From an uncultured Gammaproteobacteria bacterium (GTDB lineage Bacteria; Pseudomonadota; Gammaproteobacteria; PS1; Pseudothioglobaceae), in assembly GCA_902606745.1 (NCBI GenBank), contig CACLHR010000007.1, positions 1 through 64,000 on the forward strand: a DNA stretch of 64,000 nucleotides. Reading direction: 5' to 3'. Both the position numbers and the translations under genes were made by a program. The stretch's first letter is position 1. Each line of letters opens with the position of its first letter. Shown here one piece after another: positions 55,627 through 64,000 of the stretch. Under the pieces are notes generated by a model. The model ran no database searches. It saw only the letters and a program-made list of their open reading frames with translations, and had not been told where the DNA came from.

Positions 55627-57366
55627 CTAGATTGTCTTTAATTTTAACTCTCGAAGTTGTGTTTTTGGAATATTTGTTGGAGCATCAGTCAACAAACAGG
55701 CTGCCGTTTGTGTTTTTGGAAATGCAATAACTTCCCGAATAGAGTTAGCTTCGCAAAGTATCATCACCAGTCTATCTAGTCCAAAAGCAATACCGCCATG
55801 AGGAGGGCACCCATAATCGAGAGCGTCTAGAAGGAATCCAAATTTATTTCTAGCTTCATCATCATCAATGCCAAGTAATTTTAAGACCGTCTTTTGCATA
55901 TCACTTTGATGTATACGAATAGAGCCTCCGCCAACTTCTGAACCATTAATGACAAGGTCGTAGGCACGAGAAAGAGATTTTTCTGGTTCCTTTAAAAGCA
56001 TTTGAATATCAACACTAGGCGCTGTAAATGGGTGATGAATTGCATTTAAGGTGCCGTCATCTTCAACATCAAACATTGGAAAATCGAATACCCAAACAGG
56101 AGCCCATTCAGAATCAAAAAGGTTAAGGTCACTAGCTAATTTCTCTCTCAAATTTCCAAGAGATTCGTTAACAATTTTGGTTTTATCGGCACCAAAAAAT
56201 ATAATGTCGCCAATTGATGCTTTGGTTTCCTTAATCACTTTTTTAGTAATCTCGTCACCCAAGAATTTAATGATTGGTGAAGAAGGCCCATTTTCGTTAA
56301 TTTTTATATAAGCCAATCCTTTTGCCCCATAAATACTAACGTACTTAGTGTAGTCATCTATTTGTTTACGACTAATCGAAGCTCCACCAGGAACCTTCAA
56401 TGCAGCTACTCTAGCCTTGTCACTGTTAGCTGGGCCTGAAAAGACTTTAAATTCAACATCTTTCATTGTTTCATTTATGTCAACCATTTGCATTGGAATC
56501 CTTAAATCAGGTCGATCAACGCCATATAATTTCATACTTTCATGGTAGCTAATGGATGAGAATTTTTTAGGAAGGCTTACGTTGAGTACCTCTTGGAACA
56601 ATCCTCTAATCATTTCCTCCATCAAAGAGGTTATCTCACTCTCATTCGTAAAAGATGTTTCTACATCCAGCTGAGTGAATTCTGGCTGACGGTCTGCCCT
56701 TAAATCTTCGTCTCTGAAGCATTTAACTATTTGATAATAGCGCTCAAAGCCTGACATCATAAGTAACTGTTTGAATAGCTGTGGGGACTGAGGTAGTGCA
56801 AAAAAACTACCCTCGTGAGTTCGTGAAGGTACAAGATAATCTCTAGCTCCTTCTGGCGTAGCCTTTGTCAAAAATGGTGTTTCAATATCTATAAAGTCGT
56901 TTTTATCCATAAAGTCACGAATATATTTCGTCACTTTAGATCTTAGCCGAAGACGCTTTTGCATTAAATCTCGACGCAAATCAAGATAGCGATACTTTAG
57001 TCTAACTTCTTCCGAGGTGTCTTCAGAGTCAAGCTGAAAAGGAATAGGTTTTGAAGTGTTTAGGATTTCAATTTCGTTAGCAAAAACTTCAATCTCCCCA
57101 GTAGAGATTTTCTTATTAATCATTTCAGTATTTCTAGCTATTACCTTTCCTTTAACTTTAAGAACGAATTCATTTCGTATACTTTCAGCCAACTTGAAAG
57201 TTTCCTTGGCTTTTGGATTGATAACAATTTGTGCAAGGCCTATCTTATCTCTGAGGTCGAGAAAAATGACACCACCATGGTCACGCCTTCTGTTTACCCA
57301 GCCACATAAAATAACTTCTTTTTCGAGAAAACTTTTATTTAATTCTCCACAGAAATGAGTTCTCAT
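55627..57366 (-). CDS. aspS: Aspartyl-tRNA synthetase
   Basis: A 579-residue bacterial-type AspRS. It has the N-terminal OB fold ([23 protein letters not shown] at about 18-40), class II motif 2 ([18 protein letters not shown]), the bacterial GAD insertion, and motif 3 ([14 protein letters not shown]). Whether it is strictly discriminating cannot be settled by eye. It overlaps the DUF502 gene by 4 bases. Confidence 0.97.
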   Translation of the reverse strand: MRTHFCGELNKSFLEKEVILCGWVNRRRDHGGVIFLDLRDKIGLAQIVINPKAKETFKLAESIRNEFVLKVKGKVIARNTEMINKKISTGEIEVFANEIEILNTSKPIPFQLDSEDTSEEVRLKYRYLDLRRDLMQKRLRLRSKVTKYIRDFMDKNDFIDIETPFLTKATPEGARDYLVPSRTHEGSFFALPQSPQLFKQLLMMSGFERYYQIVKCFRDEDLRADRQPEFTQLDVETSFTNESEITSLMEEMIRGLFQEVLNVSLPKKFSSISYHESMKLYGVDRPDLRIPMQMVDINETMKDVEFKVFSGPANSDKARVAALKVPGGASISRKQIDDYTKYVSIYGAKGLAYIKINENGPSSPIIKFLGDEITKKVIKETKASIGDIIFFGADKTKIVNESLGNLREKLASDLNLFDSEWAPVWVFDFPMFDVEDDGTLNAIHHPFTAPSVDIQMLLKEPEKSLSRAYDLVINGSEVGGGSIRIHQSDMQKTVLKLLGIDDDEARNKFGFLLDALDYGCPPHGGIAFGLDRLVMILCEANSIREVIAFPKTQTAACLLTDAPTNIPKTQLRELKLKTI

Positions 57367-57980
57367 TTCTCATCCTTAATCTTTACCGAGTTAGGCGTTA
57401 CAACGCCTGCAGAGATAACTAGCTTGAATGCTTCTTCAACACTCATATCAAGTTCGAATGCATCTTTTTTCGCCATCATCACAAAAAAACCTGAAGTTGG
57501 ATTAGGGGTGGTTGGCACAAAAAGATTCATAATTTCTTCACCGATAATAGATTCAGCCTCACCCCTGTAATCACCTGATTGAAATGCGATTACCCAAATT
57601 CCCTTGCTTGGATATTGAATTAAAAATGCCTTTCTAAAACTCTCTGTGGAAGTATTAAATACAGTATCAGAAACTTTTTTTAATACGTTGTATACGTTTC
57701 TAAAGCCTGGAATTTTATTAAGGACTCTTTCCCATAGGGCTACTAGTTTTCGGCCTAATATATTAGTAACCAACACTCCTGTGATAAGTATGACTATCAG
57801 TACAAAGATAATTCCTGATCCTGGAATAGTAGTATCTAAATTAAATAGAGCTTCTGGTAAGTATTTTTGTGGAACAAGATTATTAATAAGCTCTAAGAAG
57901 AACTTAATAACGAGGACAGTTAAAGCTAGAGGTACCCAGAAAAGAAGGCCTGAAATAAAATAATTTCTTAAGCGTTTCAC
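57363..57980 (-). CDS. DUF502 membrane protein
   Basis: A 205-residue protein with two N-terminal membrane helices (about 8-33 and 53-73), then the DUF502 core: [35 protein letters not shown] and the [12 protein letters not shown] motif. The family function is unknown in bacteria. It precedes aspS in a 4-base overlap, a pairing I recall from other gammaproteobacteria. Confidence 0.9.
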   Translation of the reverse strand: MKRLRNYFISGLLFWVPLALTVLVIKFFLELINNLVPQKYLPEALFNLDTTIPGSGIIFVLIVILITGVLVTNILGRKLVALWERVLNKIPGFRNVYNVLKKVSDTVFNTSTESFRKAFLIQYPSKGIWVIAFQSGDYRGEAESIIGEEIMNLFVPTTPNPTSGFFVMMAKKDAFELDMSVEEAFKLVISAGVVTPNSVKIKDEK

Positions 57981-58066
57981 AAGTCAAACAAGTGAGAGTA
58001 AAAAAGTGTCATTTTATCACAAGCTGGAATATCAATTGCAATCTGAAGTATCGAATCTAGGGCATA

Positions 58067-58846
58067 CTAAGAAATTAATTCCTCTTTTCGAAGTGTTAAT
58101 ATTTCGTAACCATTTTCGGTAACCAAGATAGTGTGTTCCCATTGTGCTGAAAGGGAGCGGTCTTTAGTGGTAACTGTCCATCCATCAATCTTGGAAGTAA
58201 TTACTTCATAGCTACCTAGATTGATCATTGGTTCGATAGTGAAAGTCATTCCTTGTTCTAAAATAGGACTTCGATTGACTTTACCATCATCGTAGTGAAT
58301 GACTTGGGGCATTTCATGAAACCCTAAACCAATTCCATGACCACAATAGTCACGAACAACTGCACAATTCTTCGATTTTGCGTAAGTTCCAATCGCTCTA
58401 CCAATCTCACCTAAGTGTATGCCTGGTTTGACTTTTTCAATTCCAATTAGCATACATTCGTATGCAACTGTGCAAATTCTTCTTGCTTTGACACTTGGTT
58501 TACCAATAAGAAACATTTTAGAGGTGTCACCATGAAAACCGTCTTTGATTACTGTTATATCGATATTAATAATATCACCCTTTTTAAGTTTTTTCTCTCC
58601 TGGAATTCCATGACAAACAACATTATTTATTGAAGTACATATTGATTTAGGAAAGCCGTTATAGTTAAGTGGGGCAGGTATTGCATTTAACTTCTCAACA
58701 ATATAGCTATGACAGAGTTGATCCAGATATTCTGTAGTCACACCTGACTTGACGTGAGGTTCAATCATTTCCAGTACGCTCGCAGCCAACTGTCCAGCAA
58801 TACGCATCTTTTCAATCTGCTCAGCAGTTTTGATAGTTATCGCCAT
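58067..58846 (-). CDS. map: Methionine aminopeptidase, type I
   Basis: A 259-residue enzyme that removes N-terminal Met. The metal ligands are in INIDITVIKDGFHGDTSKMF (two Asp), GHGIGLGFHEMPQ (His), TFTIEPMI (Glu) and QWEHTILVT (Glu). It is 8 bases from htpX on the same strand. In many genomes it sits with rpsB; here it does not. Confidence 0.96.
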   Translation of the reverse strand: MAITIKTAEQIEKMRIAGQLAASVLEMIEPHVKSGVTTEYLDQLCHSYIVEKLNAIPAPLNYNGFPKSICTSINNVVCHGIPGEKKLKKGDIINIDITVIKDGFHGDTSKMFLIGKPSVKARRICTVAYECMLIGIEKVKPGIHLGEIGRAIGTYAKSKNCAVVRDYCGHGIGLGFHEMPQVIHYDDGKVNRSPILEQGMTFTIEPMINLGSYEVITSKIDGWTVTTKDRSLSAQWEHTILVTENGYEILTLRKEELIS

Positions 58847-58854
58847 AAAAAAAA

Positions 58855-59748
58855 TTAATTAGATTGTATTGAGCGAGATTCAAGCGCCTTAATTCTATTT
58901 TCTAGTGGCGGGTGTGACGCCCACAACTGAGACCAGCCCGTTTTAGGCTTTTCACCAATCCCAAATGCAGCTAACTGTTCAGGAAGTGGTTCAGGTTCTT
59001 TTTGTGCTAAACGTTTTAGGGCATTAATCATATTTTGATGGCCTGCTAAGTCAGCTCCACCTGTATCAGCTATATATTCTCTCTTTCTAGAGAAATACAT
59101 CACCACAATACTTGCTAATATTGAAAGAATAACTTGCGCGAATATTGTGGTTACAAAGTACCCAATTCCATATCCGCGTTGATTTTTTAATATAACCCTG
59201 TCAACGATGTGACCAATCACTCTCGAAAAGAAAATTACAAAAGTGTTTACAACGCCTTGAATTAGAGTAAGGGTAACCATGTCACCGTTTGCAACGTGAC
59301 TCATTTCATGACCTACTACAGCCTCAATCTCACCTTGACTCATATTGTCAAGTAGTCCCTGTGATACTGCAACTAGAGCATTATTTTTACTTGCACCTGT
59401 TGCAAATGCGTTCATTTGACCAGAGGGGAAAATAGCTACTTCTGGCATTTTGATACCAACAATACTGGACTGCTTTTCAACTGTTTCTAATAACCAGATC
59501 TCAACATTATTCGCTGGTTGTTCAATAACTTTTGCACCGGTCATCCGTTTAGCCATCCATTTTGAAATGGCAAGAGAGATAAAAGCGCCGCCGAAACCAA
59601 AAATACCTGAAAAAATTACCAAAGCATTAATGTTTAAATCACTACCGTTCTGAGCAAGAAGGCTATCAACCCCAAGTATTCTTAAAGTAATACTTAGGAC
59701 TACCATAATGGCGATATTCGTAATCAGAAAGAGAAAGATTCTTTGCAT
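58855..59748 (-). CDS. htpX: Membrane metalloprotease HtpX
   Basis: A 297-residue M48B protease with two N-terminal and two internal membrane helices, the zinc site [13 protein letters not shown] at about 143-155, and the downstream Glu in [14 protein letters not shown]. HtpX degrades misfolded membrane proteins under heat or envelope stress. It leads a unit with map. Confidence 0.95.
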   Translation of the reverse strand: MQRIFLFLITNIAIMVVLSITLRILGVDSLLAQNGSDLNINALVIFSGIFGFGGAFISLAISKWMAKRMTGAKVIEQPANNVEIWLLETVEKQSSIVGIKMPEVAIFPSGQMNAFATGASKNNALVAVSQGLLDNMSQGEIEAVVGHEMSHVANGDMVTLTLIQGVVNTFVIFFSRVIGHIVDRVILKNQRGYGIGYFVTTIFAQVILSILASIVVMYFSRKREYIADTGGADLAGHQNMINALKRLAQKEPEPLPEQLAAFGIGEKPKTGWSQLWASHPPLENRIKALESRSIQSN

Positions 59749-59888
59749 TTGTTGAACCCTACTAATTTAAATTTATAGCAGCTATTTTATAGTGTTTGTG
59801 GTGATTATATGAAAATCAATATCAACAAAATTTGTACGAATTAATTTGAATTTTTTAAAAATAAAAAAATATTTATACTAATATTTGA

Positions 59889-59918
59889 TTGTCAAGGTAA
59901 TTTAAAGTACTTTATAAT
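59889..59918 (+). promoter_or_regulatory. Promoter of the small lipoprotein gene
   Basis: TTGTCA (59889-59894), an 18-bp spacer and a perfect TATAAT (59913-59918). Two direct copies of TTCTATTAACAA follow at 59924 and 59941, between the start site and the ribosome-binding site. Confidence 0.6.
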
Positions 59919-59964
59919 CAAGCTTCTATTAACAACGATTTTCTATTAACAAGGAGAGATAGTA

Positions 59965-60111
59965 ATGAAGTTAAAATTATTTTTTATAGTTCTTTTGGCC
60001 TTGTTGGCGAGTGGCTGTGCTGAAAGTATTGTTGCTGTACCTCAAGCAATACTTACTGGAACAGGAAATGTCATAACATCTGTAGTGGATGCAATAATTT
60101 TCTGGGATTAA
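59965..60111 (+). CDS. Small lipoprotein, 48 residues
   Basis: A gene too short for most ORF cut-offs. It has a strong AAGGAGAG ribosome-binding site and codes MKLKLFFIVLLALLASGC, a textbook lipoprotein signal with the lipobox LASGC (Cys18), leaving a mature part of only 31 residues that is mildly hydrophobic (AVPQAILTGTGNVITSVVDA). Its size and style resemble entericidin-type small lipoproteins, but I see no real homology. It has its own promoter and a hairpin after it, so it is expressed alone. The function is unknown. Confidence 0.75.
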   Translation: MKLKLFFIVLLALLASGCAESIVAVPQAILTGTGNVITSVVDAIIFWD

Positions 60112-60137
60112 ATCACTTCTAATTATTCTTTTAACTT

Positions 60138-60190
60138 TTCCCATATGTGTACGGTAACTCTGTTCACCACTATGGGAATTGTTTTATTTA
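60138..60190 (+). terminator. Long hairpin after the small lipoprotein gene
   Basis: TTCCCATA (60138-60145) pairs with TATGGGAA (60171-60178). Inside the loop GGTAAC and GTTCACC can pair with one bulge, giving a two-part stem, followed by a T-rich stretch. It probably ends the lipoprotein transcript. Confidence 0.6.
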
Positions 60191-60197
60191 TTGAGTG

Positions 60198-60626
60198 TTA
60201 GTTAAATAACACTTGTTTTTTTTTACCATTCCATTTGTACCAATCAGGCTTAAGTTTGATTTTCGTCTGAATACGTTTGCGGACAAGTTTTAAATCAATA
60301 TCTTTGGGCTTCCAGTTTTTATATAATTCATTTGGCCATTGTTGTTTTTTAAAAGTGCGTGATGGATCTGGATTCATATCTCGTTTTTTCATTTCATTTA
60401 TTAATTCATTGTATCTTTCAGATAAATATTTTCCCTTATCATAAAAAAATTTGACATGACCCTTATTTAGAGTGAACTGTTTTGGTATTAATTTTTTTGT
60501 TTTTTCCCAATTGGGTGATCTTAAAGAACGTTGCAAAGAAGAACCTACCATAAATATTTCCCTATATTCGGCTACAAGGTGTTGGTCCGATAATTCTTCT
60601 GGAGGAACTAAGTTAATTCTGGTCAC
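60198..60626 (-). CDS. Pyrimidine-dimer DNA glycosylase (T4 endonuclease V type)
   Basis: A 142-residue homologue of phage T4 DenV, which removes UV-induced cyclobutane dimers by glycosylase and AP-lyase action. The start MTRINLVPPEELSDQHLVAEYRE keeps the catalytic Thr2 (alpha-amino nucleophile after Met removal), Arg3 and Glu23; HVKFFYDKGKYL and the C-terminal WYKWNGKK match the T4 regions HVTFFYDK and WYKYYGK. The gene family is phage-associated and was probably acquired. It lies 41 bases after fpr on the same strand. Confidence 0.92.
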   Translation of the reverse strand: MTRINLVPPEELSDQHLVAEYREIFMVGSSLQRSLRSPNWEKTKKLIPKQFTLNKGHVKFFYDKGKYLSERYNELINEMKKRDMNPDPSRTFKKQQWPNELYKNWKPKDIDLKLVRKRIQTKIKLKPDWYKWNGKKKQVLFN

Positions 60627-60667
60627 TTAAAAAACGCTATTTAAGATATGAATGTAATCTAATAATT

Positions 60668-61432
60668 TTATCTTCTTACAAATGCCTTTTCTACTACAAA
60701 TTCACCAGGTATTTTTGTATTACCTTGTTGCATTCCTATTGATTCAAAATATTCTATTAAATCTGAATTTAGTCCAGTTGATCCACATACCATAAATCTG
60801 TCTAGTTTAGGATCAATACCTTCATATCCAATTTCTGAAGTTAGTTTTTCGTTTTTAATCCAATTCGTAATTCTTCCTTCCCGTGGCCATTGCGCTTTGG
60901 TCAGTGTATTAAAGTATATAAATCTGCCCTGAGTTACTTTTTCCCATTTCACGTTAAATGATTCTAGATCTGATCTGTAAGCTAGTTCTTCTGGGTATTG
61001 GACTGTATGGGTTAATACAACTTTATCAAAACGTTCATAAGTTTTATGGTCTTTTATAATGCTCATAAAAGGTGCCAAGCCAGTCCCTGTGGAGATAAGA
61101 TAAAGATTACGTCCTGGCAGAAGGTCATCGATAATTAAAGTGCCCGTCGATTTATCTCTTACAAGTATTTCATCATCAACTTTGATTTTTTGTAATTTGG
61201 AAGTTAAGAGTCCATCTTTAAGCTTAATTGATAAAAACTCTAAATGATCTTCATGATTTGCTGATACAAATGAATAGGCCCTCATGAGTTTTCTGCCTTC
61301 ATACTCTATGCCAATCATTGCGAATTCACCATTATTAAATTCATTTAAAAACTTGCGGGTAGTTTTAAATGAAAATGTTTTATCAGACCAATGATGAATA
61401 TCAGTAACTTGTTCTATATTTATTGACGTCAT
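60668..61432 (-). CDS. fpr: Ferredoxin/flavodoxin-NADP+ reductase
   Basis: A 254-residue plant-type FNR. FAD motif RAYSFVS at about 51-57, NADP motif STGTGLAPFMSI, then VCGSTGLNSDLI. The C-terminus (GEFVVEKAFVRR) is of the Azotobacter/Rhodobacter FPR type rather than ending in an aromatic. It passes electrons between NADPH and ferredoxin or flavodoxin, which MEP-pathway and Fe-S enzymes need. It is followed by the DenV-type gene. Confidence 0.93.
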   Translation of the reverse strand: MTSINIEQVTDIHHWSDKTFSFKTTRKFLNEFNNGEFAMIGIEYEGRKLMRAYSFVSANHEDHLEFLSIKLKDGLLTSKLQKIKVDDEILVRDKSTGTLIIDDLLPGRNLYLISTGTGLAPFMSIIKDHKTYERFDKVVLTHTVQYPEELAYRSDLESFNVKWEKVTQGRFIYFNTLTKAQWPREGRITNWIKNEKLTSEIGYEGIDPKLDRFMVCGSTGLNSDLIEYFESIGMQQGNTKIPGEFVVEKAFVRR

Positions 61433-61510
61433 TTATTTCATTCACACACGAAGATGTTCAGCATAATACACAAGCATTAAGCTTTTTGTTAGAAATAATC
61501 GAAGAAAATT

Positions 61511-61540
61511 AAGGGCTGGTTTAAAAACCAGCCCTTAGAT
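61511..61540 (-). terminator. Intrinsic terminator after the 5'-nucleotidase gene
   Basis: A perfect 12-bp stem (AAGGGCTGGTTT / AAACCAGCCCTT, arms 61511-61522 and 61525-61536) with a 2-base centre, followed on the minus strand by AATTTTC. It ends the nucleotidase transcript (stop at 61559). Confidence 0.85.
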
Positions 61541-61558
61541 GCTCAAATTAAGCTTTTA

Positions 61559-63217
61559 TTATTCCTGAGTAATTCGGTTATCGGTATAACCAGAATACCC
61601 TGGATTTGCTTTAATATAGTTCGCAACAACATCCGCTAAATCTGGACCAAAGTCATAGATTTCAGATGCAGATCTGAATACTTTATATCCATCTCCACCT
61701 CCACGAATAAAGTTATTAGAAACCATACCATAGGTTTTATTTAAATCTAACGGCTTCCAGCTGCCATTTTCATCAATTTCAATTGAGGTGACTCTTCCAC
61801 CATTAGCAGGTTTGCTTGGATCAAATGTATATCGCATTCCTGATACTTGAGGGAATCTTCCAGCAACATCTTCAACCTGGCTGACACCGTTTTCAATCGC
61901 TGTAAGAAGCTGCTCACCTGTCACCTTGAAAGTTGACAAAGTGTTTTGAAACGGAAGTATTGTCATTATTTCACCGAGTGTGACATCGCCTGCATCAAGT
62001 GAAGCACGGATTCCGCCAGAGTTTTGCAATGCAATAGTATAACCTTTATCAATAACCGCATCTCTCATAGCATCCGCTATCATATTACCCATATCGCATT
62101 CTTGAATGCGACAAACAGCTCTGTCACCAGTTAGAGGGTTAGAAACCGTTCCAACAATAGTCTCCTTAAGTGTGTTTATTGGCATTTCTAGCTCATCTAG
62201 ACGCGCAATAATTTGGCTATTTTCATTGACCGAACCATCAATTATAATTGGCTCACCTGATGCATGGATGACATTGCCCGCTTCATCAAAGAGAACTGAA
62301 AGTTCGCCTAAGAATTTACCATAGGCATATGCTTGAACAATCTGTGTCCCATTGACCACCGTAGGGTAAGGGCCTTTTGCCCTATCGCTAACGTTAGATA
62401 AAAGGGTATTATCATGACCACCAACAATAACATCTACACCCGTAGTATTGGCTGCAATCATTTTGTCTACTCCGTAAGATGAGTGAGACAGAAGTATGAT
62501 TATATTTACTCCAGCTTCGGTCAAAAAATCTACCTCAGACTGAACAGCGGCAACAGCGTCTGTAAATATAACGTTTTCGCCAGGACTAGATAATTCTGCT
62601 GTGTCCACAGTATTGATACCTATCAAGCCAATTTTTCGGTTGTTTTTATATAAGGTCGTTGATTTTTGTAATTTATCTTTAAGCTCTGGCTCCATATCTA
62701 CGTTGGCATTTGCCATAAGAACAGGGAAATCTACTGAATCCATAAACATTCTAAGGGTTTCAGGCCCATCATCAAACTCATGATTACCCACTGCCATTCC
62801 ATCATATCCAAGCATGTTCATCATTTCCGCTGCCACTTTTCCTTTATATAGATTATAGAAAAGCGTTCCTTGAAATTGATCACCACCATCCAAAAGTATT
62901 GTATTAGAATGCCTTGAACGAGCGTCTTCAATTGCTGAACTCAAACGCGCTGAACCACCAAAACACTTTCCTTTAGCATTATTCTTTGCAGAACAATTAT
63001 TATCGTATTTACTGATTGGTCTAAAACGAGCGTGAAAATCATTAGTATGAAGTATTGTTATTTCGTAGACTTTATCGTGAGCTGCTATTGAAGGTTGGCT
63101 TAATAAGCCAAGCATAATAGCGCAAATCAGAAAAATAAAACTTATTTGAATACTACTAAAAAGCGTCACATTATGTTGAATTAACCCACTTTGTTGCGAG
63201 TTTTTTAAATTTTGCAT
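61559..63217 (-). CDS. Secreted 5'-nucleotidase/metallophosphatase (UshA family)
   Basis: A 552-residue exported enzyme. A signal peptide follows a 22-residue polar N-terminus (hydrophobic core about 24-42, cut near SIAA). The metallophosphatase domain has ILHTNDFHARF, DGGDQFQGT, VGNHEFDDG and VGGHDN metal-binding motifs. The C-terminal 5'-nucleotidase domain has QNSGGIRASLD and NFIRGGGDGYKVF. It would take phosphate and nucleosides from external nucleotides. Start at 63217 has AAAGGAGAAG upstream. It has a strong promoter and a structured leader. Confidence 0.93.
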   Translation of the reverse strand: MQNLKNSQQSGLIQHNVTLFSSIQISFIFLICAIMLGLLSQPSIAAHDKVYEITILHTNDFHARFRPISKYDNNCSAKNNAKGKCFGGSARLSSAIEDARSRHSNTILLDGGDQFQGTLFYNLYKGKVAAEMMNMLGYDGMAVGNHEFDDGPETLRMFMDSVDFPVLMANANVDMEPELKDKLQKSTTLYKNNRKIGLIGINTVDTAELSSPGENVIFTDAVAAVQSEVDFLTEAGVNIIILLSHSSYGVDKMIAANTTGVDVIVGGHDNTLLSNVSDRAKGPYPTVVNGTQIVQAYAYGKFLGELSVLFDEAGNVIHASGEPIIIDGSVNENSQIIARLDELEMPINTLKETIVGTVSNPLTGDRAVCRIQECDMGNMIADAMRDAVIDKGYTIALQNSGGIRASLDAGDVTLGEIMTILPFQNTLSTFKVTGEQLLTAIENGVSQVEDVAGRFPQVSGMRYTFDPSKPANGGRVTSIEIDENGSWKPLDLNKTYGMVSNNFIRGGGDGYKVFRSASEIYDFGPDLADVVANYIKANPGYSGYTDNRITQE

Positions 63218-63229
63218 ATTACTTCTCCT

Positions 63230-63337
63230 TTTAATTAAACTTTCAAATTTTTAGCTATAGTGAAAACACCACTCCAATAAAATTCTTAGTAAGTAAACTT
63301 AAGAATTCATGATTCAGCCACAATAAAAAATGTGGCT
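63230..63337 (-). other. Structured leader of the 5'-nucleotidase gene
   Basis: Between promoter and ATG are two possible hairpins on the minus strand: AGCCACA/TGTGGCT (63316-63337) and ATTCTTA/TAAGAAT (about 63278-63303), the latter followed by TTTTATT. I do not recognise a known riboswitch class. Confidence 0.4.
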
Positions 63338-63360
63338 ATTTAAGTTACAGGGAGAATCGT

Positions 63361-63389
63361 ATTCTATTATTGTTTATCAATATTGTCAA
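63361..63389 (-). promoter_or_regulatory. Promoter of the 5'-nucleotidase gene
   Basis: On the minus strand a perfect TTGACA (63384-63389), a 17-bp spacer and TAGAAT (63361-63366). The leader to the ATG is about 135 bases. Confidence 0.7.
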
Positions 63390-63445
63390 AATAAATTTAA
63401 CATTAAGTTGAAAATATTGTTTTATTAATAATGTCTGTAGGGAAG

Positions 63446-63522
63446 TGGGGCGAGAAACGGGGCTCGAACCCGCGACAACCGGAATCACAATCCGGGGCTC
63501 TACCAACTGAGCTATTCCCGCC
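63446..63522 (-). tRNA. tRNA-His (GTG)
   Basis: Minus-strand cloverleaf of 77 bases including encoded CCA. It has the extra 5' G of tRNA-His, D-loop AGCTCAGTTGGTAGAGC, anticodon stem around TTGTGAT (anticodon GTG) and T-loop GGTTCGAGCC. Confidence 0.97.
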
Positions 63523-63536
63523 ATAATACCAACAAA

Positions 63537-63613
63537 TGGTGCGCCCAATACGATTCGAACGTATGACCTACGGCTTAGAAGGCCGTTGCTCTATCCAGCT
63601 GAGCTATGGGCGC
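63537..63613 (-). tRNA. tRNA-Arg (TCT)
   Basis: A 77-base minus-strand tRNA with encoded CCA. Acceptor GCGCCCA/TGGGCGC, anticodon loop CTTCTAA (anticodon TCT, reading AGA) and T-loop GTTCGAATC. It lies 14 bases upstream of tRNA-His. Confidence 0.97.
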
Positions 63614-63664
63614 AATAACTTTACTTTAATAAAGTTTGGGCTAACACATTTAATCAATAATTTT

Positions 63665-63741
63665 TGGTCGGAGTGGAGGGATTTGAACCCCCGACCACCT
63701 GGTCCCAAACCAGATACGCTACCAAGCTGCGCTACACTCCG
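63665..63741 (-). tRNA. tRNA-Pro (TGG)
   Basis: A 77-base minus-strand tRNA with encoded CCA. Acceptor CGGAGTG/CACTCCG, anticodon loop TTTGGGA (anticodon TGG) and T-loop GGTTCAAATCC. First of the Pro-Arg-His series, resembling the proM/argX/hisR cluster of E. coli without the Leu gene. Confidence 0.97.
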
Positions 63742-63752
63742 AAAGAGGAGTA

Positions 63753-63780
63753 ATTATACTTTGATAGCTTCCTTAGTCAA
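63753..63780 (-). promoter_or_regulatory. tRNA cluster promoter
   Basis: On the minus strand TTGACT (63775-63780), a 16-bp spacer and a perfect TATAAT (63753-63758), ending 11 bases before tRNA-Pro. Confidence 0.8.
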
Positions 63781-63801
63781 TCCCTAATCCACCAGATTTA
63801 A

Positions 63802-64000
63802 TCAATTTTGAAAATAGTTTTCGTGAGCCTTAAGTTCATTTTTGTTTGCATAGATGACTTTGATTTTATCTCGGTTTTCTTTAACTTTCTTAATCAACGA
63901 TGGGTCACTTTGATTTGATTCGGTATCAGCGACTTCTTGAAAAAGATTTGATTGGCCACCAGTCATTGCTAGATAAACTTGGGCAAGAATCTGAGCATCT
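63802..64000 (-). CDS. dnaQ: DNA polymerase III epsilon subunit, C-terminal end only
   Basis: The last 66 codons of a minus-strand gene whose start lies beyond the window. DAQILAQVYLAMTGGQ is the family's C-terminal exonuclease-domain motif (last active-site Asp region), followed by a tail that in E. coli binds the alpha subunit. The TGA is at 63802-63804. It lies directly upstream of the tRNA promoter. Confidence 0.9.
   Translation of the reverse strand, partial: DAQILAQVYLAMTGGQSNLFQEVADTESNQSDPSLIKKVKENRDKIKVIYANKNELKAHENYFQN

Noticed and set aside
63345-63548. Minus-strand ORF of 67 codons across tRNA-His
   Set aside because: It is read through the tRNA gene; this is a common false ORF in tRNA loci.
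63536-63787. Plus-strand ORF of 83 codons across tRNA-Arg and tRNA-Pro
   Set aside because: It is antisense to two tRNA genes; the sequence is the familiar tRNA-derived spurious protein.

Overview
This window is about 64 kb of AT-rich bacterial chromosome. Gene content and order are gammaproteobacterial: ruvB-ybgC-tolQRA, ndk-rlmN-(rodZ position)-ispG, divergent bamE/fur, DUF502-aspS, and YqaA beside an NlpD-like lipoprotein. Genes are packed very tightly. Many start/stop pairs overlap in ATGA, and several convergent pairs abut or overlap at their 3' ends with no room for a terminator. There are no insertion sequences, prophage, CRISPR arrays or rRNA genes. This looks like a small, streamlined, probably marine gammaproteobacterium. 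A SUP05/Thioglobus-type organism is my best guess, but nothing in the window proves it.

Layout. 1-5 kb: MscS channel (cut by the window edge), NlpD-like lipoprotein, YqaA/DedA membrane protein, glyQ and an SLC13/TrkA-C permease, all on the minus strand. 5-8 kb: the methyl cycle, with ahcY behind an S-adenosylhomocysteine (SAH) riboswitch and metK behind a SAM-II-type riboswitch plus intrinsic terminator. 8-14 kb: ccmAB, bamE, fur, znuB, prfA, hemA and yjbQ. 14-21 kb: ruvB-ybgC-tolQRA, glyS and dtd. 21-33 kb: yffB, trxA, ruvC, a cation efflux gene, a DinG-type helicase, ispB, rlmE, an orphan RND pump, ruvA and leuDC. 33-42 kb: a glutamine amidotransferase of the asparagine synthetase family, rnhA, a repeat-bearing autotransporter, ratA/smpB (divergent, overlapping start codons), HU, a membrane-anchored hydrolase and a FAD oxidoreductase. 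42-50 kb: ndk, rlmN, a short RodZ-like protein, ispG, DUF2062, dxs, trhO, an RsmC-like methyltransferase, grxD and a YgjP-type peptidase. 50-60 kb: a minus-strand run with purL, yebC, nadA, aspS, DUF502, map and htpX. 60-64 kb: a 48-residue lipoprotein, a T4 endonuclease V homologue, fpr, a secreted 5'-nucleotidase, three tRNA genes (His, Arg, Pro) and the C-terminal end of dnaQ.

How the parts fit. MetK makes SAM, methyltransferases convert it to SAH, and AhcY removes SAH. The leaders sense the two metabolites separately, so the cycle appears to be controlled at RNA level. The Tol genes, BamE, RodZ-like protein and NlpD-like lipoprotein serve the cell envelope. dxs, ispG and ispB give isoprenoid and quinone side chains. 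ruvA, ruvB and ruvC are all present but in three separate transcription units. These, with ybgC-tolQRA and aspS-yebC, are the scattered pieces of a gene cluster that is contiguous in Pseudomonas-type genomes.

The most interesting items are the two riboswitches, a small transcription unit of unknown function at about 4950-5204, a 97-residue protein lacking the usual HTH domain at the rodZ locus, a TolA with an extra hydrophobic segment and a 126-bp internal duplication, and a pyrimidine-dimer glycosylase of phage type. I found no convincing wholly new multi-gene system.
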